Assembly (NCBI GenBank): GCA_947499125.1
Contig: CANMMP010000001.1
Coordinates: 1,116,001 to 1,180,000 of the forward strand
Reading direction: 5' to 3'
From: an uncultured Pontibacter sp.
GTDB taxonomy: Bacteria; Bacteroidota; Bacteroidia; Cytophagales; Hymenobacteraceae
DNA length: 64,000 nucleotides
Below are positions 54,758 to 62,662 of this stretch, in pieces; position 1 is the stretch's first letter, and each line of letters begins with the position of its first letter. The notes beneath the pieces are model-generated. The model was given only the letters and a program-made list of their open reading frames with translations. It was not told where the DNA came from and searched no databases. The translations under genes and the position numbers were made by a program.

Positions 54758-56725
54758 ATGAAGAAGCTACACTTTCTGGGCCTTGGACTTTTGCTGCTGA
54801 GTGCCTGCCAGACAATACCATTACAGAGCCGCAAACCTGAACTTAACAAGTTCGCTGACCCAAACCTGCGGGATATCTACACTTTACAGGACGAGCGCAA
54901 CACGGCTGCATTGCTCTCTTACCTGCAGGATGGTAAGCAAACCTACCGCCAGGAGGCGGCCCTGGCTTTTGCTTCGGTGCAGGACACGCTCGCTCTGCCA
55001 CAACTGCTTAGCTTGCTAACTGATACTGCTGCGGAGGTGAGGTCAGCGGCGGGGTACGCTATCGGCCAGATCGGGCATAATAAAGCTGAGGAAGCTTTGG
55101 TGCGCCACATTGAACAGGAGACAAACTCAACCGTACAAGCCGGTTTACTTGAAGCGCTTGGCAAAATAGCTACACTGCAGGGTGTAAATTACCTGGCAAA
55201 CTATAAACCTGACAGCGACGAGGCAATGGCGGGCCAGGCGTGGGGACTTTACCGTGCCGGCCAGCGACAGGTATACAATAAACAGTCGCTGGATGCCGGA
55301 GCTGCCTTGTTAGCCGAAAGCAACCCTTACGAAGCCAGGCTGGCCGCTGCGCATTTTATGGCCCGCAGCCCGAAAGCCGAGCTTACACCTTATCGCAAAC
55401 AGCTACTTACTTCCGCCACCTCCGACCCTGCCGCCGAAGTACGCATGGCAGCAACACAGGCTCTGGGCAAAGTACGCGCATCCGATAAAGCCGGATTTTT
55501 ATCAGGTATTGTACAAAGCGACCCGGATTACCGTGTGCGTTTAAGCGCTATTAGAGCAATGGCCGGTTTAGAGTACAGCGAGATAAAAACAGCTGTACTG
55601 GCAGGCCTGCAGGATGAGAATGTGAACACAGCCGTTGCTACTTCGGAGTTTCTGCAGGCAAACCCTGTCGGCGTAAACATTACAGACCTGCAACAGGTGT
55701 TGGGAAAATTGCATGATGCCCGTGTGCGCTCTAACGTTATGTGGGTGATATTGAGGAACAGCCCGGCACGCGAGGTGTTACTTGATCGTTACAGGCAATC
55801 GTTCCAGAACGCTACAGACCCTTACGACAAAGCCCATTACCTGAAAGCCCTCTCAGGAGATATCAACAACTATAAATTTATAGCTGATGCTACTTTTGCG
55901 GCGCAACACCCTGTTATAGCCACAACCGGCATGGATGCCCTGTTACTGATGCGCAATCAGTCCGATTTCCCGAAAGATCTGGAAGCCGATTTTGCGGGGA
56001 TATTTAAGAAAGCAGTTGGTTCCGGCGATGTGGCACTGGTAGGTATGGCAGCAAGCGCTATCCGTGACCCTAAACTGAAGTTACGCGATCACTATCAGAA
56101 CTATAGTTTCCTGACGGATGCGCAACAAAAGCTTGTATTGCCCCGCGACATGGAAACGAACATAGAGTTGCAACGCACAATCGATTACCTGAACAATAAA
56201 GAAAGTATAACTCCTGAAAATCCGTTTACACACCCAATAGACTGGAACCTGGTAGCTACTATCCCCACTAACCAGCAAGTAGAGATTCAGACGGAGAAGG
56301 GCCTGATCGTGCTGGAGTTGTTTGTAGAAGATGCCCCTGGCTCGGTTGCCAACTTTGTAGAGCTCATCCAGAAAAACTTTTTCGATAGCTTAAACTTCCA
56401 TAGGGTAGTGCCCAACTTTGTTGCGCAGGGCGGCGATAAGCGTGGCGATGGCTGGGGAAGTTCGGATTACGCGATCCGGTCTGAGTTTGCGCCACTTAAC
56501 TACCGCGAAGGTTTTGTAGGTATGGCCTCCGCCGGAAAAGACACAGAGAGCAACCAATGGTTTATAACGCACTCCCCGACTCCACACTTAGATGGCCGCT
56601 ATACTATTTTTGCAAAAGTAGTAGAAGGTATGGATGTAGTGCACCACCTGAAAGTAGGCGATAAGATAAACTATGTAAAACTAAGAGGCGACTTAAGAGA
56701 ACCTGCACCAGGTACTGTAAAGTAA
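54758..56725 (+). CDS. HEAT-repeat lipoprotein fused to cyclophilin-type peptidyl-prolyl isomerase
   Basis: 655-aa predicted lipoprotein (LLSA-Cys17). Residues about 40-490 are helical HEAT-like repeats, for example AALAFASVQDTLALPQLLSL and DTAAEVRSAAGYAIGQIGHN. The C-terminal cyclophilin domain (about 510-650) has FHRVVPNFVAQGGD, with the Arg, Phe and Gln of the active site, MASAGKDTESNQWFITHSP and HLDGRYTIFAKVVEGMDVV. It would catalyse prolyl cis-trans isomerisation in the periplasm, with the repeat arm as a client- or partner-binding platform (inference). Free-standing, with a strong terminator. Confidence 0.92.
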   Translation: MKKLHFLGLGLLLLSACQTIPLQSRKPELNKFADPNLRDIYTLQDERNTAALLSYLQDGKQTYRQEAALAFASVQDTLALPQLLSLLTDTAAEVRSAAGYAIGQIGHNKAEEALVRHIEQETNSTVQAGLLEALGKIATLQGVNYLANYKPDSDEAMAGQAWGLYRAGQRQVYNKQSLDAGAALLAESNPYEARLAAAHFMARSPKAELTPYRKQLLTSATSDPAAEVRMAATQALGKVRASDKAGFLSGIVQSDPDYRVRLSAIRAMAGLEYSEIKTAVLAGLQDENVNTAVATSEFLQANPVGVNITDLQQVLGKLHDARVRSNVMWVILRNSPAREVLLDRYRQSFQNATDPYDKAHYLKALSGDINNYKFIADATFAAQHPVIATTGMDALLLMRNQSDFPKDLEADFAGIFKKAVGSGDVALVGMAASAIRDPKLKLRDHYQNYSFLTDAQQKLVLPRDMETNIELQRTIDYLNNKESITPENPFTHPIDWNLVATIPTNQQVEIQTEKGLIVLELFVEDAPGSVANFVELIQKNFFDSLNFHRVVPNFVAQGGDKRGDGWGSSDYAIRSEFAPLNYREGFVGMASAGKDTESNQWFITHSPTPHLDGRYTIFAKVVEGMDVVHHLKVGDKINYVKLRGDLREPAPGTVK

Positions 56726-56753
56726 CTAAGGAATTTGCTCTTTTGGCTTGCCG

Positions 56754-56795
56754 ATAATAAGAAAGGCGATACCGGAGTATCACCTTTCTTATTAT
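56754..56795. terminator. Bidirectional terminator
   Basis: ATAATAAGAAAGG (56754-56766) / CCTTTCTTATTAT (56783-56795) with an inner GATAC-CGGA-GTATC stem. It sits between convergent genes ending at 56725 and 56812. Confidence 0.9.
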
Positions 56796-56811
56796 ATCCT
56801 TTATAGTTTAC

Positions 56812-57483
56812 TTATGAGCAACGCACTACGTCCATTTCCTCTGGAGCTACAATTTTAGACCACTCCTTTAAAAGCGGCTTAAATTCCTGCTGCAGGCTAC
56901 GACCACGGTCCTTGCCATACCAGCCGTGAAGTTTCTCGGCCATTTCCTTAAAAGGCATATTGGCATCTTTTGCATTCGTTACCAGCTTCTGGGCCTCTTC
57001 AGGGCGTGGGCCCCAAGTACCAAGTTCCTGCATGGTTTTCGTGTTAAGCGCGATCAGTTTAGGTATACCTCGTCCGCCGTTTGTCAGGTAGGCATCCATC
57101 AGTTCCAGGTTTTCGTCGCGTAGTAGCAATTTCACCTCGATCAGTGGGCTGGCATCGGCCATTTTAACTATAACAGGCAGGTTCTGGGCAGCATCGCCGC
57201 ACCATGCTTCTGTCAGCACTACCCAGGTCATCGGGGTTTGCACGCTCAGTAATATCTGTACCAGTTCATCGTCCAGCATAGTGGTTTTCTCCATACGGCG
57301 CATGCGGTGCATGTTCATGCGGGTATATTCCACCATCTCCGTCGAATGGTTTGTTCCGGTTGTTTTTTCTTCGGCCAGCAGTTGGTCTGTTAGCTCTTTG
57401 TATTGGTTATAGGATATGGCTTTGGCTAAAAGCTCTGGTGTAATTAAGTTATGGCGATCTTTAGTTTCAGTCATGCTATACAT
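56812..57483 (-). CDS. Thioredoxin-fold protein with single-Cys WCGDA site
   Basis: 223 aa, cytosolic. A helical N-terminal part (NLITPELLAKAISYNQYKEL) precedes a thioredoxin fold in which the active site reads EAWCGDAAQNLP: only the first cysteine of CxxC remains. The cis-Pro loop is probably GRGIPKLIAL. Families of this type (thioredoxin_9-like) occur in Bacteroidota; with one Cys it may act as a monothiol reductase, perhaps with bacillithiol, but that is inference. An alternative ATG lies at 57474. Confidence 0.85.
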   Translation of the reverse strand: MYSMTETKDRHNLITPELLAKAISYNQYKELTDQLLAEEKTTGTNHSTEMVEYTRMNMHRMRRMEKTTMLDDELVQILLSVQTPMTWVVLTEAWCGDAAQNLPVIVKMADASPLIEVKLLLRDENLELMDAYLTNGGRGIPKLIALNTKTMQELGTWGPRPEEAQKLVTNAKDANMPFKEMAEKLHGWYGKDRGRSLQQEFKPLLKEWSKIVAPEEMDVVRCS

Positions 57484-57674
57484 ATTATCAGTTTATTTCA
57501 ATAAGGATTAGGAACAGTATATATTACAAAAGTTAGATATAAATAGTTCCCACCTAACTATAACCCCTTGTGTACAGCTTATGTTCTGAAAAATTTAAAT
57601 TCACCCTTAAAACACAGTTTTACTTTACAAAAAGTACAATTAGGAAAACATTTATGTGGTCGGACAGATGAAAA

Positions 57675-57730
57675 CCCACCCCTACCCTCCGAGGAGGGGA
57701 ATTACCTCCCCTAGCCCCTCCTTTTGTCGA
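57675..57730. repeat. C-rich intergenic repeat, copy 2
   Basis: Contains CCACCCCTACCCTCC-GA-GGAGGGGAATT and then CCCCTAGCCCCTCCTTTTG; related to 8761-8800. CCCTCC-GA-GGAGGG (57685-57698) is an inverted repeat. Confidence 0.65.
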
Positions 57731-57772
57731 AAGTCTCTACCCCCAAAACAGGAAGAGGGACTTTCATAACTT

Positions 57773-57894
57773 TGCCCTCGCTCACCTGGTGAGTGTGAGT
57801 TAGTTGCAGACTCTGGCCGCTTAAAAATGTAATTTTAACACACGTGGCGGGACGCCACGAAATAACTCACACTCGCGGGACGCGAGCGAGGGCA
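57773..57894. repeat. Nested multi-hairpin element
   Basis: Outer arms TGCCCTCGCTC (57773-57783) / GAGCGAGGGCA (57884-57894); inner arms GAGTGTGAGTTA (57791-57802) / TAACTCACACTC (57863-57874). Local hairpins are CTCACC-T-GGTGAG (57781-57793), CGTGGCG-GGA-CGCCACG (57843-57859) and CTCGCG-GGA-CGCGAG (57872-57886). All pairings given are perfect. No coding frame is evident. Confidence 0.75.
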
Positions 57895-57951
57895 GATAGT
57901 TTAAGGAAGCGTAGAGTATACCTAACTATAACCCACCCTAACAGAACTAAA

Positions 57952-58866
57952 CTAATAAGTCCCTTCAAAGCTCTTTTCACCGGCAGGTACAGCTATTGGC
58001 AGGAAGTTTTGTTTTGGCGGCAATGGGCAGGTGGCATAGGTTACAAAAGCACAAGGCGGATTGTAGGCTTTGTTGAAATCTATCGTTACGTTGCCGTTCT
58101 CGTCGGGCAATGAAGTGTACAGGTAACGGCCGGCACCGTAAGTTTCGTGGCCGTTGGTCTTGTCGGCAAAAATAATGAACAGCTCCTCGCCTTCTTTCAG
58201 CGCATCCAGTTTATACTCCTTGCCATCAACAGTAAAAACCAGAGCTCCCGGCGTTTCTTCCTGGCTTGTCTGGCCGAGTACGTTGGTTATAGCTATCGTT
58301 CTGCCGGTGGTGTTTGGTTCTAAACGGGCCTGTAGTTTCCAGTCTGGCTTTACATCGTAGCGTTCTATACCTGTAAATTTGGTTCTGATCTCGCTTTCCA
58401 CATCCAGCAACCTTACAGCATATTTATCGCCGCGCTTTATTACAAACCAGGTAAGCGGGCCGTGTGTTAGTTTTGGCGCATCTACAGTATCTGATTCGAA
58501 AACGATCGCTTCTTTAGCTTGTTTTCCATCAATCAGTATTTCAGGGCTTTCAGGCAGTTTAATTACCACCTGGTCATCAGCCAATATAAATGTGCCAGCC
58601 TTTGCCGCGATCTTATCTTGCGGGAATACAAGGTCGTTGCTACTGTCGCTGCCAAAAGTGTTTTCGCCGGGCTCCAGCCAGAACAAACCAGCTAATGCCA
58701 GCCACCCATCTTCTTTTTTCAGGTTACTGATGCGCTGGGCATGCCACTGGTTTATAGTTTGCTCATAAGTGGCTTTGTCTTCGGGGGTAGTTTCGGGAGC
58801 TGTGTTGCAGGCTGAAAACAGGGCAACTATAGTTAGCAGGGCAAAAGCAGTAAGCGTGGACCTCAT
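57952..58866 (-). CDS. DUF1684 family lipoprotein
   Basis: 304-aa predicted lipoprotein (LFSA-Cys20). NQWHAQRISNLKKEDGWLAL then GLFWLEPGENTFGSDSSNDL, and the C-terminal FNKAYNPPCAFVTYATCPLP, are the hallmarks of DUF1684. No activity is established to my knowledge. Monocistronic; divergent from the hydrolase gene at 59018, with 151 bp between them. Confidence 0.9.
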   Translation of the reverse strand: MRSTLTAFALLTIVALFSACNTAPETTPEDKATYEQTINQWHAQRISNLKKEDGWLALAGLFWLEPGENTFGSDSSNDLVFPQDKIAAKAGTFILADDQVVIKLPESPEILIDGKQAKEAIVFESDTVDAPKLTHGPLTWFVIKRGDKYAVRLLDVESEIRTKFTGIERYDVKPDWKLQARLEPNTTGRTIAITNVLGQTSQEETPGALVFTVDGKEYKLDALKEGEELFIIFADKTNGHETYGAGRYLYTSLPDENGNVTIDFNKAYNPPCAFVTYATCPLPPKQNFLPIAVPAGEKSFEGTY

Positions 58867-59017
58867 AGTTTTATAGTTCGGTTAGTCAGCAAATATAAGA
58901 AAACCATTGCAGCATCAGGGTTACAGAACGAAATGAGCCTTTCTATACTTTACCTTACACCTATAAACTATAGCTTAAAATCCCTATCTTAGTGATATCG
59001 AAACACAAAACTATCCT

Positions 59018-60430
59018 ATGAAAAGATCACTATTATTGCTGTTTGCTACTATAGTTACACTTAACAACTGCCTGGCGCAAAATACTCCGCAAACTATAAC
59101 CGGAACCTGGAACGGCGCTTTAAACATTAGCGGCACCAAATTACGTTTGGTCTTTCACATCAACGCAAATCCTGACGGCACCCTTACTGCCACCATGGAT
59201 AGCCCCGACCAGGGCGCGAAAGGTATACCAATAACATCAGCAAAACTGGTACAGGATAGTTTGTACTTAGATATTAAAGCTATTGGAGGCTCGTATGCAG
59301 GCAAAATTACCGGCCCCGAAACGATAGACGGACATTTAAAACAGGCTGGCCAGAACATGCATATCCCGCTTACTAAAGGCAAAGCCGAAGCTTTGAAGCG
59401 TCCGCAACACCCCGCAAAACCTTACCCCTACCAGGAAACCGAAGTAACCATAGAAAACAAAACGGCAGGCATAAAACTGGTGGGCACGCTTACCAAACCC
59501 AACACACAGAAACCTGTTCCGGCCGTTATACTTATCACCGGCTCCGGACCCCAGGACCGCGACCAGACCATACTGGAACACAAGCCCTTCCTGGTAATTG
59601 CCGACCACCTTACCCGCCAGGGGTTTGCCGTGCTTAGGTTAGATGACCGCGGCACAGGAAAATCGGAAGGTGATTTTGCTACAGCCACCACCGACGATTT
59701 TGCCACCGACATTGAAGCAGCTTATACTTACCTGCGCGGTTTCAGTGGGGTTAATCCTAAAAAAATAGGCTTGATAGGGCACAGCGAAGGTGCACTGGTA
59801 GCTTCCAAAGTTGCTGCTAAAAATCCTGCTGTAGCTTTTGTGGTTTTGATGGCCGGCAGTGCCGTACCCGGAACAGAGTTGCTGGTTGCACAGAACGAAG
59901 CTTTCCTGAAAGCTGCCGGCATGCCTGAAGCAACCCTGCAAAAATACCTTCAGCTTCGCAAAGCCCAGTTTGAAGTGGCCGCCACTGAACCCGATGTAAC
60001 TATAGCTGCTGAAAAAATAAAGCAACTCGAGCAGGATGCCAAAGCTACTTTTACCGCACAGGAAATGCAGCAGATGGGCTTATCCCCGCAGAGCGAACAG
60101 GCTATAGTTGCCCAACTCAGCACACCGTGGTTCCGCAGTTTCCTGGCTTATAACCCGGCCCCTACGCTGCAAAAGCTAAAAATGCCCATGCTGGTACTAA
60201 ACGGTACCAAAGACCTGCAGGTGCCTTACCAGCAAAACCTGCCTGCCACCGAAAAAGCCCTGAAAGCCGGCGAAAACAAAAAGTATACGATAAAAGAAAT
60301 GCCCAACCTGAACCACCTCTTCCAAACAGCTACAACCGGCATGGTAACTGAGTATGGCCAACTGGAAGAAACTATAGCGCCTGTGATGCTGGAAGAGATT
60401 ACTTCGTGGATGAAGGAAGTGGTGAAGTAG
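59018..60430 (+). CDS. Secreted alpha/beta hydrolase with N-terminal beta domain
   Basis: 470 aa with a signal peptide (1-20, cleavage near CLAQ). Residues about 25-125 form a small beta domain (GTWNGALNISGTKLRLVFHI, HLKQAGQNMHIPLTKG). The hydrolase core follows: TGSGPQDRDQT oxyanion region, LRLDDRGTGKSEG, nucleophile Ser256 in GHSEG, an acid near NGTKDLQVP and the His in NLNHLFQ. The helical cap around 290-370 is charged. Similar secreted proteins in Bacteroidota act as esterases or serine peptidases; the substrate is unknown. A TATCTTAG box at 58985-58992 resembles a -7 element. Confidence 0.9.
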   Translation: MKRSLLLLFATIVTLNNCLAQNTPQTITGTWNGALNISGTKLRLVFHINANPDGTLTATMDSPDQGAKGIPITSAKLVQDSLYLDIKAIGGSYAGKITGPETIDGHLKQAGQNMHIPLTKGKAEALKRPQHPAKPYPYQETEVTIENKTAGIKLVGTLTKPNTQKPVPAVILITGSGPQDRDQTILEHKPFLVIADHLTRQGFAVLRLDDRGTGKSEGDFATATTDDFATDIEAAYTYLRGFSGVNPKKIGLIGHSEGALVASKVAAKNPAVAFVVLMAGSAVPGTELLVAQNEAFLKAAGMPEATLQKYLQLRKAQFEVAATEPDVTIAAEKIKQLEQDAKATFTAQEMQQMGLSPQSEQAIVAQLSTPWFRSFLAYNPAPTLQKLKMPMLVLNGTKDLQVPYQQNLPATEKALKAGENKKYTIKEMPNLNHLFQTATTGMVTEYGQLEETIAPVMLEEITSWMKEVVK

Positions 60431-60539
60431 GGATTGTAGTTTGGGTTATATTTTGAAATCGGCAAAAACCTCCTGTTTATTATGTTTATAAAGTGGGTTC
60501 AGTGAATTGACCAGTAAGAGAAATTCAAAGTGATTCTAA

Positions 60540-60896
60540 ATGAAATATCTGAGCACATCCATAGCAACAGATTGGCCAAAAAAATACTCTTGGCAAGTCA
60601 AGCTTATAAAAACAATCTTGTTTTTCATTCCAGAAGCAAACCCTGGTTACAATTCAAAAATACACTTGGTCAAAAAATGGCTTATTGAATTTATTGAAGA
60701 AGACGGCGAATTAACACCTTGGCGAGAGATTGCATTGGACACGGAAGGAAATCCTGTATTTGCAGGACCTGACAAAAGAAATTATGGGTTTTGGCTTGAT
60801 ACAAACATGAAGTATGAAGACTTTAATGGAGAGCCAATCGACAAAGAGGAGTTTGAAAAATATTGGAGAATTTTTGGTGTTGAAGCCTTAGAATAA
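60540..60896 (+). CDS. Hypothetical protein, AT-rich
   Basis: 118 aa, no signal peptide. Aromatic and acidic: WLIEFIEEDGELTPWREIAL then NYGFWLDTNMKYEDFNGEPI. I recognise no family. Base composition is lower in GC than flanking genes, with few of the TATAGTT words usual here, so recent acquisition is possible. It starts about 110 bp after the hydrolase stop. Confidence 0.65.
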   Translation: MKYLSTSIATDWPKKYSWQVKLIKTILFFIPEANPGYNSKIHLVKKWLIEFIEEDGELTPWREIALDTEGNPVFAGPDKRNYGFWLDTNMKYEDFNGEPIDKEEFEKYWRIFGVEALE

Positions 60897-61112
60897 AATA
60901 TATAACGAAGCTCAGCCTCACGAATTAACTAAAAGCTTACCCTAATGTCGTGTATTGTATGTGCTTTTATAGTTTACCAATAATTCAACTTACCAACTCC
61001 TAATGCTTGCTGGTGAAAACACACAGCAAGGGCTTGCGATAAAGATTTTAAAACTCTAAATAGCTTCAATGCATAAGCCATTGTAAGCCAATCAACAAAG
61101 CACAAGCTAACT

Positions 61113-61676
61113 ATGGCCAATAACAAAGAGCTTTCACCAGAACAACGCGAACAACTACTCACTACATTAAAAGCCCGCTTCGAGAAGAACAAGAAACACC
61201 ACGAAGGTCTGGAATGGGCGAATGTTCAGGCAAAACTGGAAACAAATCCTGCAAAACTATGGTCGCTGCATGAGATGGAGCGGACTGGAGGTGAACCAGA
61301 TGTGGTTGGTTATGATGAAAAGACAGGCGAATACATTTTTTATGATTGCTCGCCGGAGAGCCCGAAAGGCCGCAGAAGCGTTTGTTACGACCGCGAAGCA
61401 CAGGAATCCAGGAAAGAACACAAACCGGAAAACAATGCGGTAGATATGGCTGCAGCTATGGGTGTAGAGCTTTTAACAGAAGAGCAATACAGGGAACTTC
61501 AGAAACTGGGAGAGTTCGACACCAAAACATCGAGCTGGATAGAAACACCAACTGATATCAGGAAACTCGGCGGTGCTATTTTTGCTGATTTCCGCTACGG
61601 TCAGGTTTTCGTGTATCACAACGGGGCACAGTCTTACTATGCAGCAAGGGCATTTCGTGGGGCGTTAAGAGTTTAG
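61113..61676 (+). CDS. DUF4256 family protein
   Basis: 187 aa, cytosolic. The family blocks are clear: LWSLHEMERTGGEPDVVGYD, YIFYDCSPESPKGRRSVCYD, DMAAAMGVELLTEEQYRELQ and GGAIFADFRYGQVFVYHNGA. No function has been assigned that I know of. Its start is 216 bp from the previous gene; that gap contains no clear feature. Confidence 0.9.
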   Translation: MANNKELSPEQREQLLTTLKARFEKNKKHHEGLEWANVQAKLETNPAKLWSLHEMERTGGEPDVVGYDEKTGEYIFYDCSPESPKGRRSVCYDREAQESRKEHKPENNAVDMAAAMGVELLTEEQYRELQKLGEFDTKTSSWIETPTDIRKLGGAIFADFRYGQVFVYHNGAQSYYAARAFRGALRV

Positions 61677-61783
61677 CAGTTACTTTAATGTCAATAGTTT
61701 CAGGCAAATGCGCGTGCGTCCTCGTCCCTAAGCAAGTCCGAAATCCGCGACTCGTTCGAACTATAGTTGGGTGTCCTTCCCAG

Positions 61784-61841
61784 CGAGTCTGGAGACTCGC
61801 ACACACCTTACGTCACCGGTTGGATACCGGCGCCAGCAAGT
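61784..61841. repeat. Copy of the CGAGTCT hairpin element
   Basis: CGAGTCT-GG-AGACTCG (61784-61799) is the reverse complement of the hairpin at 8657-8672. CCGGT-TGGAT-ACCGG (61816-61830) and GGCGCCAGCAAG follow. It lies between two genes, in an otherwise empty 260-bp interval. Confidence 0.65.
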
Positions 61842-61876
61842 TTGGCAGCTATCAGGCTTAAAGTAGTTGAGTGCAC

Positions 61877-61916
61877 AAAAAAAGCGCAGGCACATCTATT
61901 CGATATACCTGCGCTT
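61877..61916 (-). terminator. Terminator of the right-edge ABC transporter operon
   Basis: AAGCGCAGG (61882-61890) / CCTGCGCTT (61908-61916), 17-nt loop, with TTTTTTTG on the minus strand after it; 20 bp past the ATPase stop. Confidence 0.85.
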
Positions 61917-61936
61917 CTGACGATTTAAAGCTATAG

Positions 61937-62632
61937 TTAAACTGTAAAGTAAGTCTCTAGTTCCTGTAGTGTATTCTCGTTTGTTTGCATATCCTGCACC
62001 AGTTGGCCTTTTTCCAGTATTACGATGCGTTCGCATACATCAATTACATGGCTCAGGTCGTGACTCGATATCAGCATGGTCATTTGCTTTTGCTCACGCA
62101 GGGTTTTGAGCAGGTTCTTCAGGCGTATCTGCGAGCTCGGGTCCAGGTTGGCAAAAGGCTCGTCGAGTACCAGCAGTTCTGGGTTAGAGAGCACAGCCGC
62201 AGCAACACCTATCTTTTTCTGGTTGCCTTTCGAGAAGTCGCGGATGTACTTTTTCTGGCCCATGATCTCACCGTTAAACAGATCCATAAAAGGTGCTAAG
62301 CGCTCCGTCACATCCCCACCAGAAAGCCCATGCAGGTCACCTATAAACTTAAAGTATTCTTCGGTGGTCAGATAGTCTATCAGAAAACCTTCATCCAGGT
62401 ACGAGCCGGTGTAGTTTTTCCAGTCTCCGGACTCTATCACGTTTATACCCTTGGAAAATACTTCGCCTTTACTTGGTCGTATCAGGTCCAGTATCATCCT
62501 GAAAAGAGTTGTTTTACCGGCACCGTTATTTCCCACAACCCCCACAGATTCACCTGCCGTTATATTTAGTTCGGGTATGTTTACTACGGTTGTGCCGTTG
62601 TATATTTTCTGAAGGTTATCTATAGTTACCAT
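61937..62632 (-). CDS. ABC transporter ATP-binding protein
   Basis: 231-aa ATPase. Walker A VGNNGAGKTT, signature FSKGNQKKIG, Walker B LLVLDEPFANLDP, switch His in ISSHDLSHV. It has no C-terminal extension. It starts 30 bp after the DUF5687-like membrane gene, so the two form an exporter-type ABC system in which the membrane protein is the permease. Substrate unknown. Confidence 0.93.
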   Translation of the reverse strand: MVTIDNLQKIYNGTTVVNIPELNITAGESVGVVGNNGAGKTTLFRMILDLIRPSKGEVFSKGINVIESGDWKNYTGSYLDEGFLIDYLTTEEYFKFIGDLHGLSGGDVTERLAPFMDLFNGEIMGQKKYIRDFSKGNQKKIGVAAAVLSNPELLVLDEPFANLDPSSQIRLKNLLKTLREQKQMTMLISSHDLSHVIDVCERIVILEKGQLVQDMQTNENTLQELETYFTV

Positions 62633-62662
62633 CGCTGTGATTTTTATAGTTGCTATCGTTTA

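Larger units (their letters stand above)
57484..57951. other. Gene-free interval with interspersed repeats
   Basis: About 470 bp. The right two thirds hold a C-rich repeat (57675-57730) and a complex hairpin element (57773-57894). The left part is AT-rich and should include the promoter of the thioredoxin-like gene. Confidence 0.6.
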
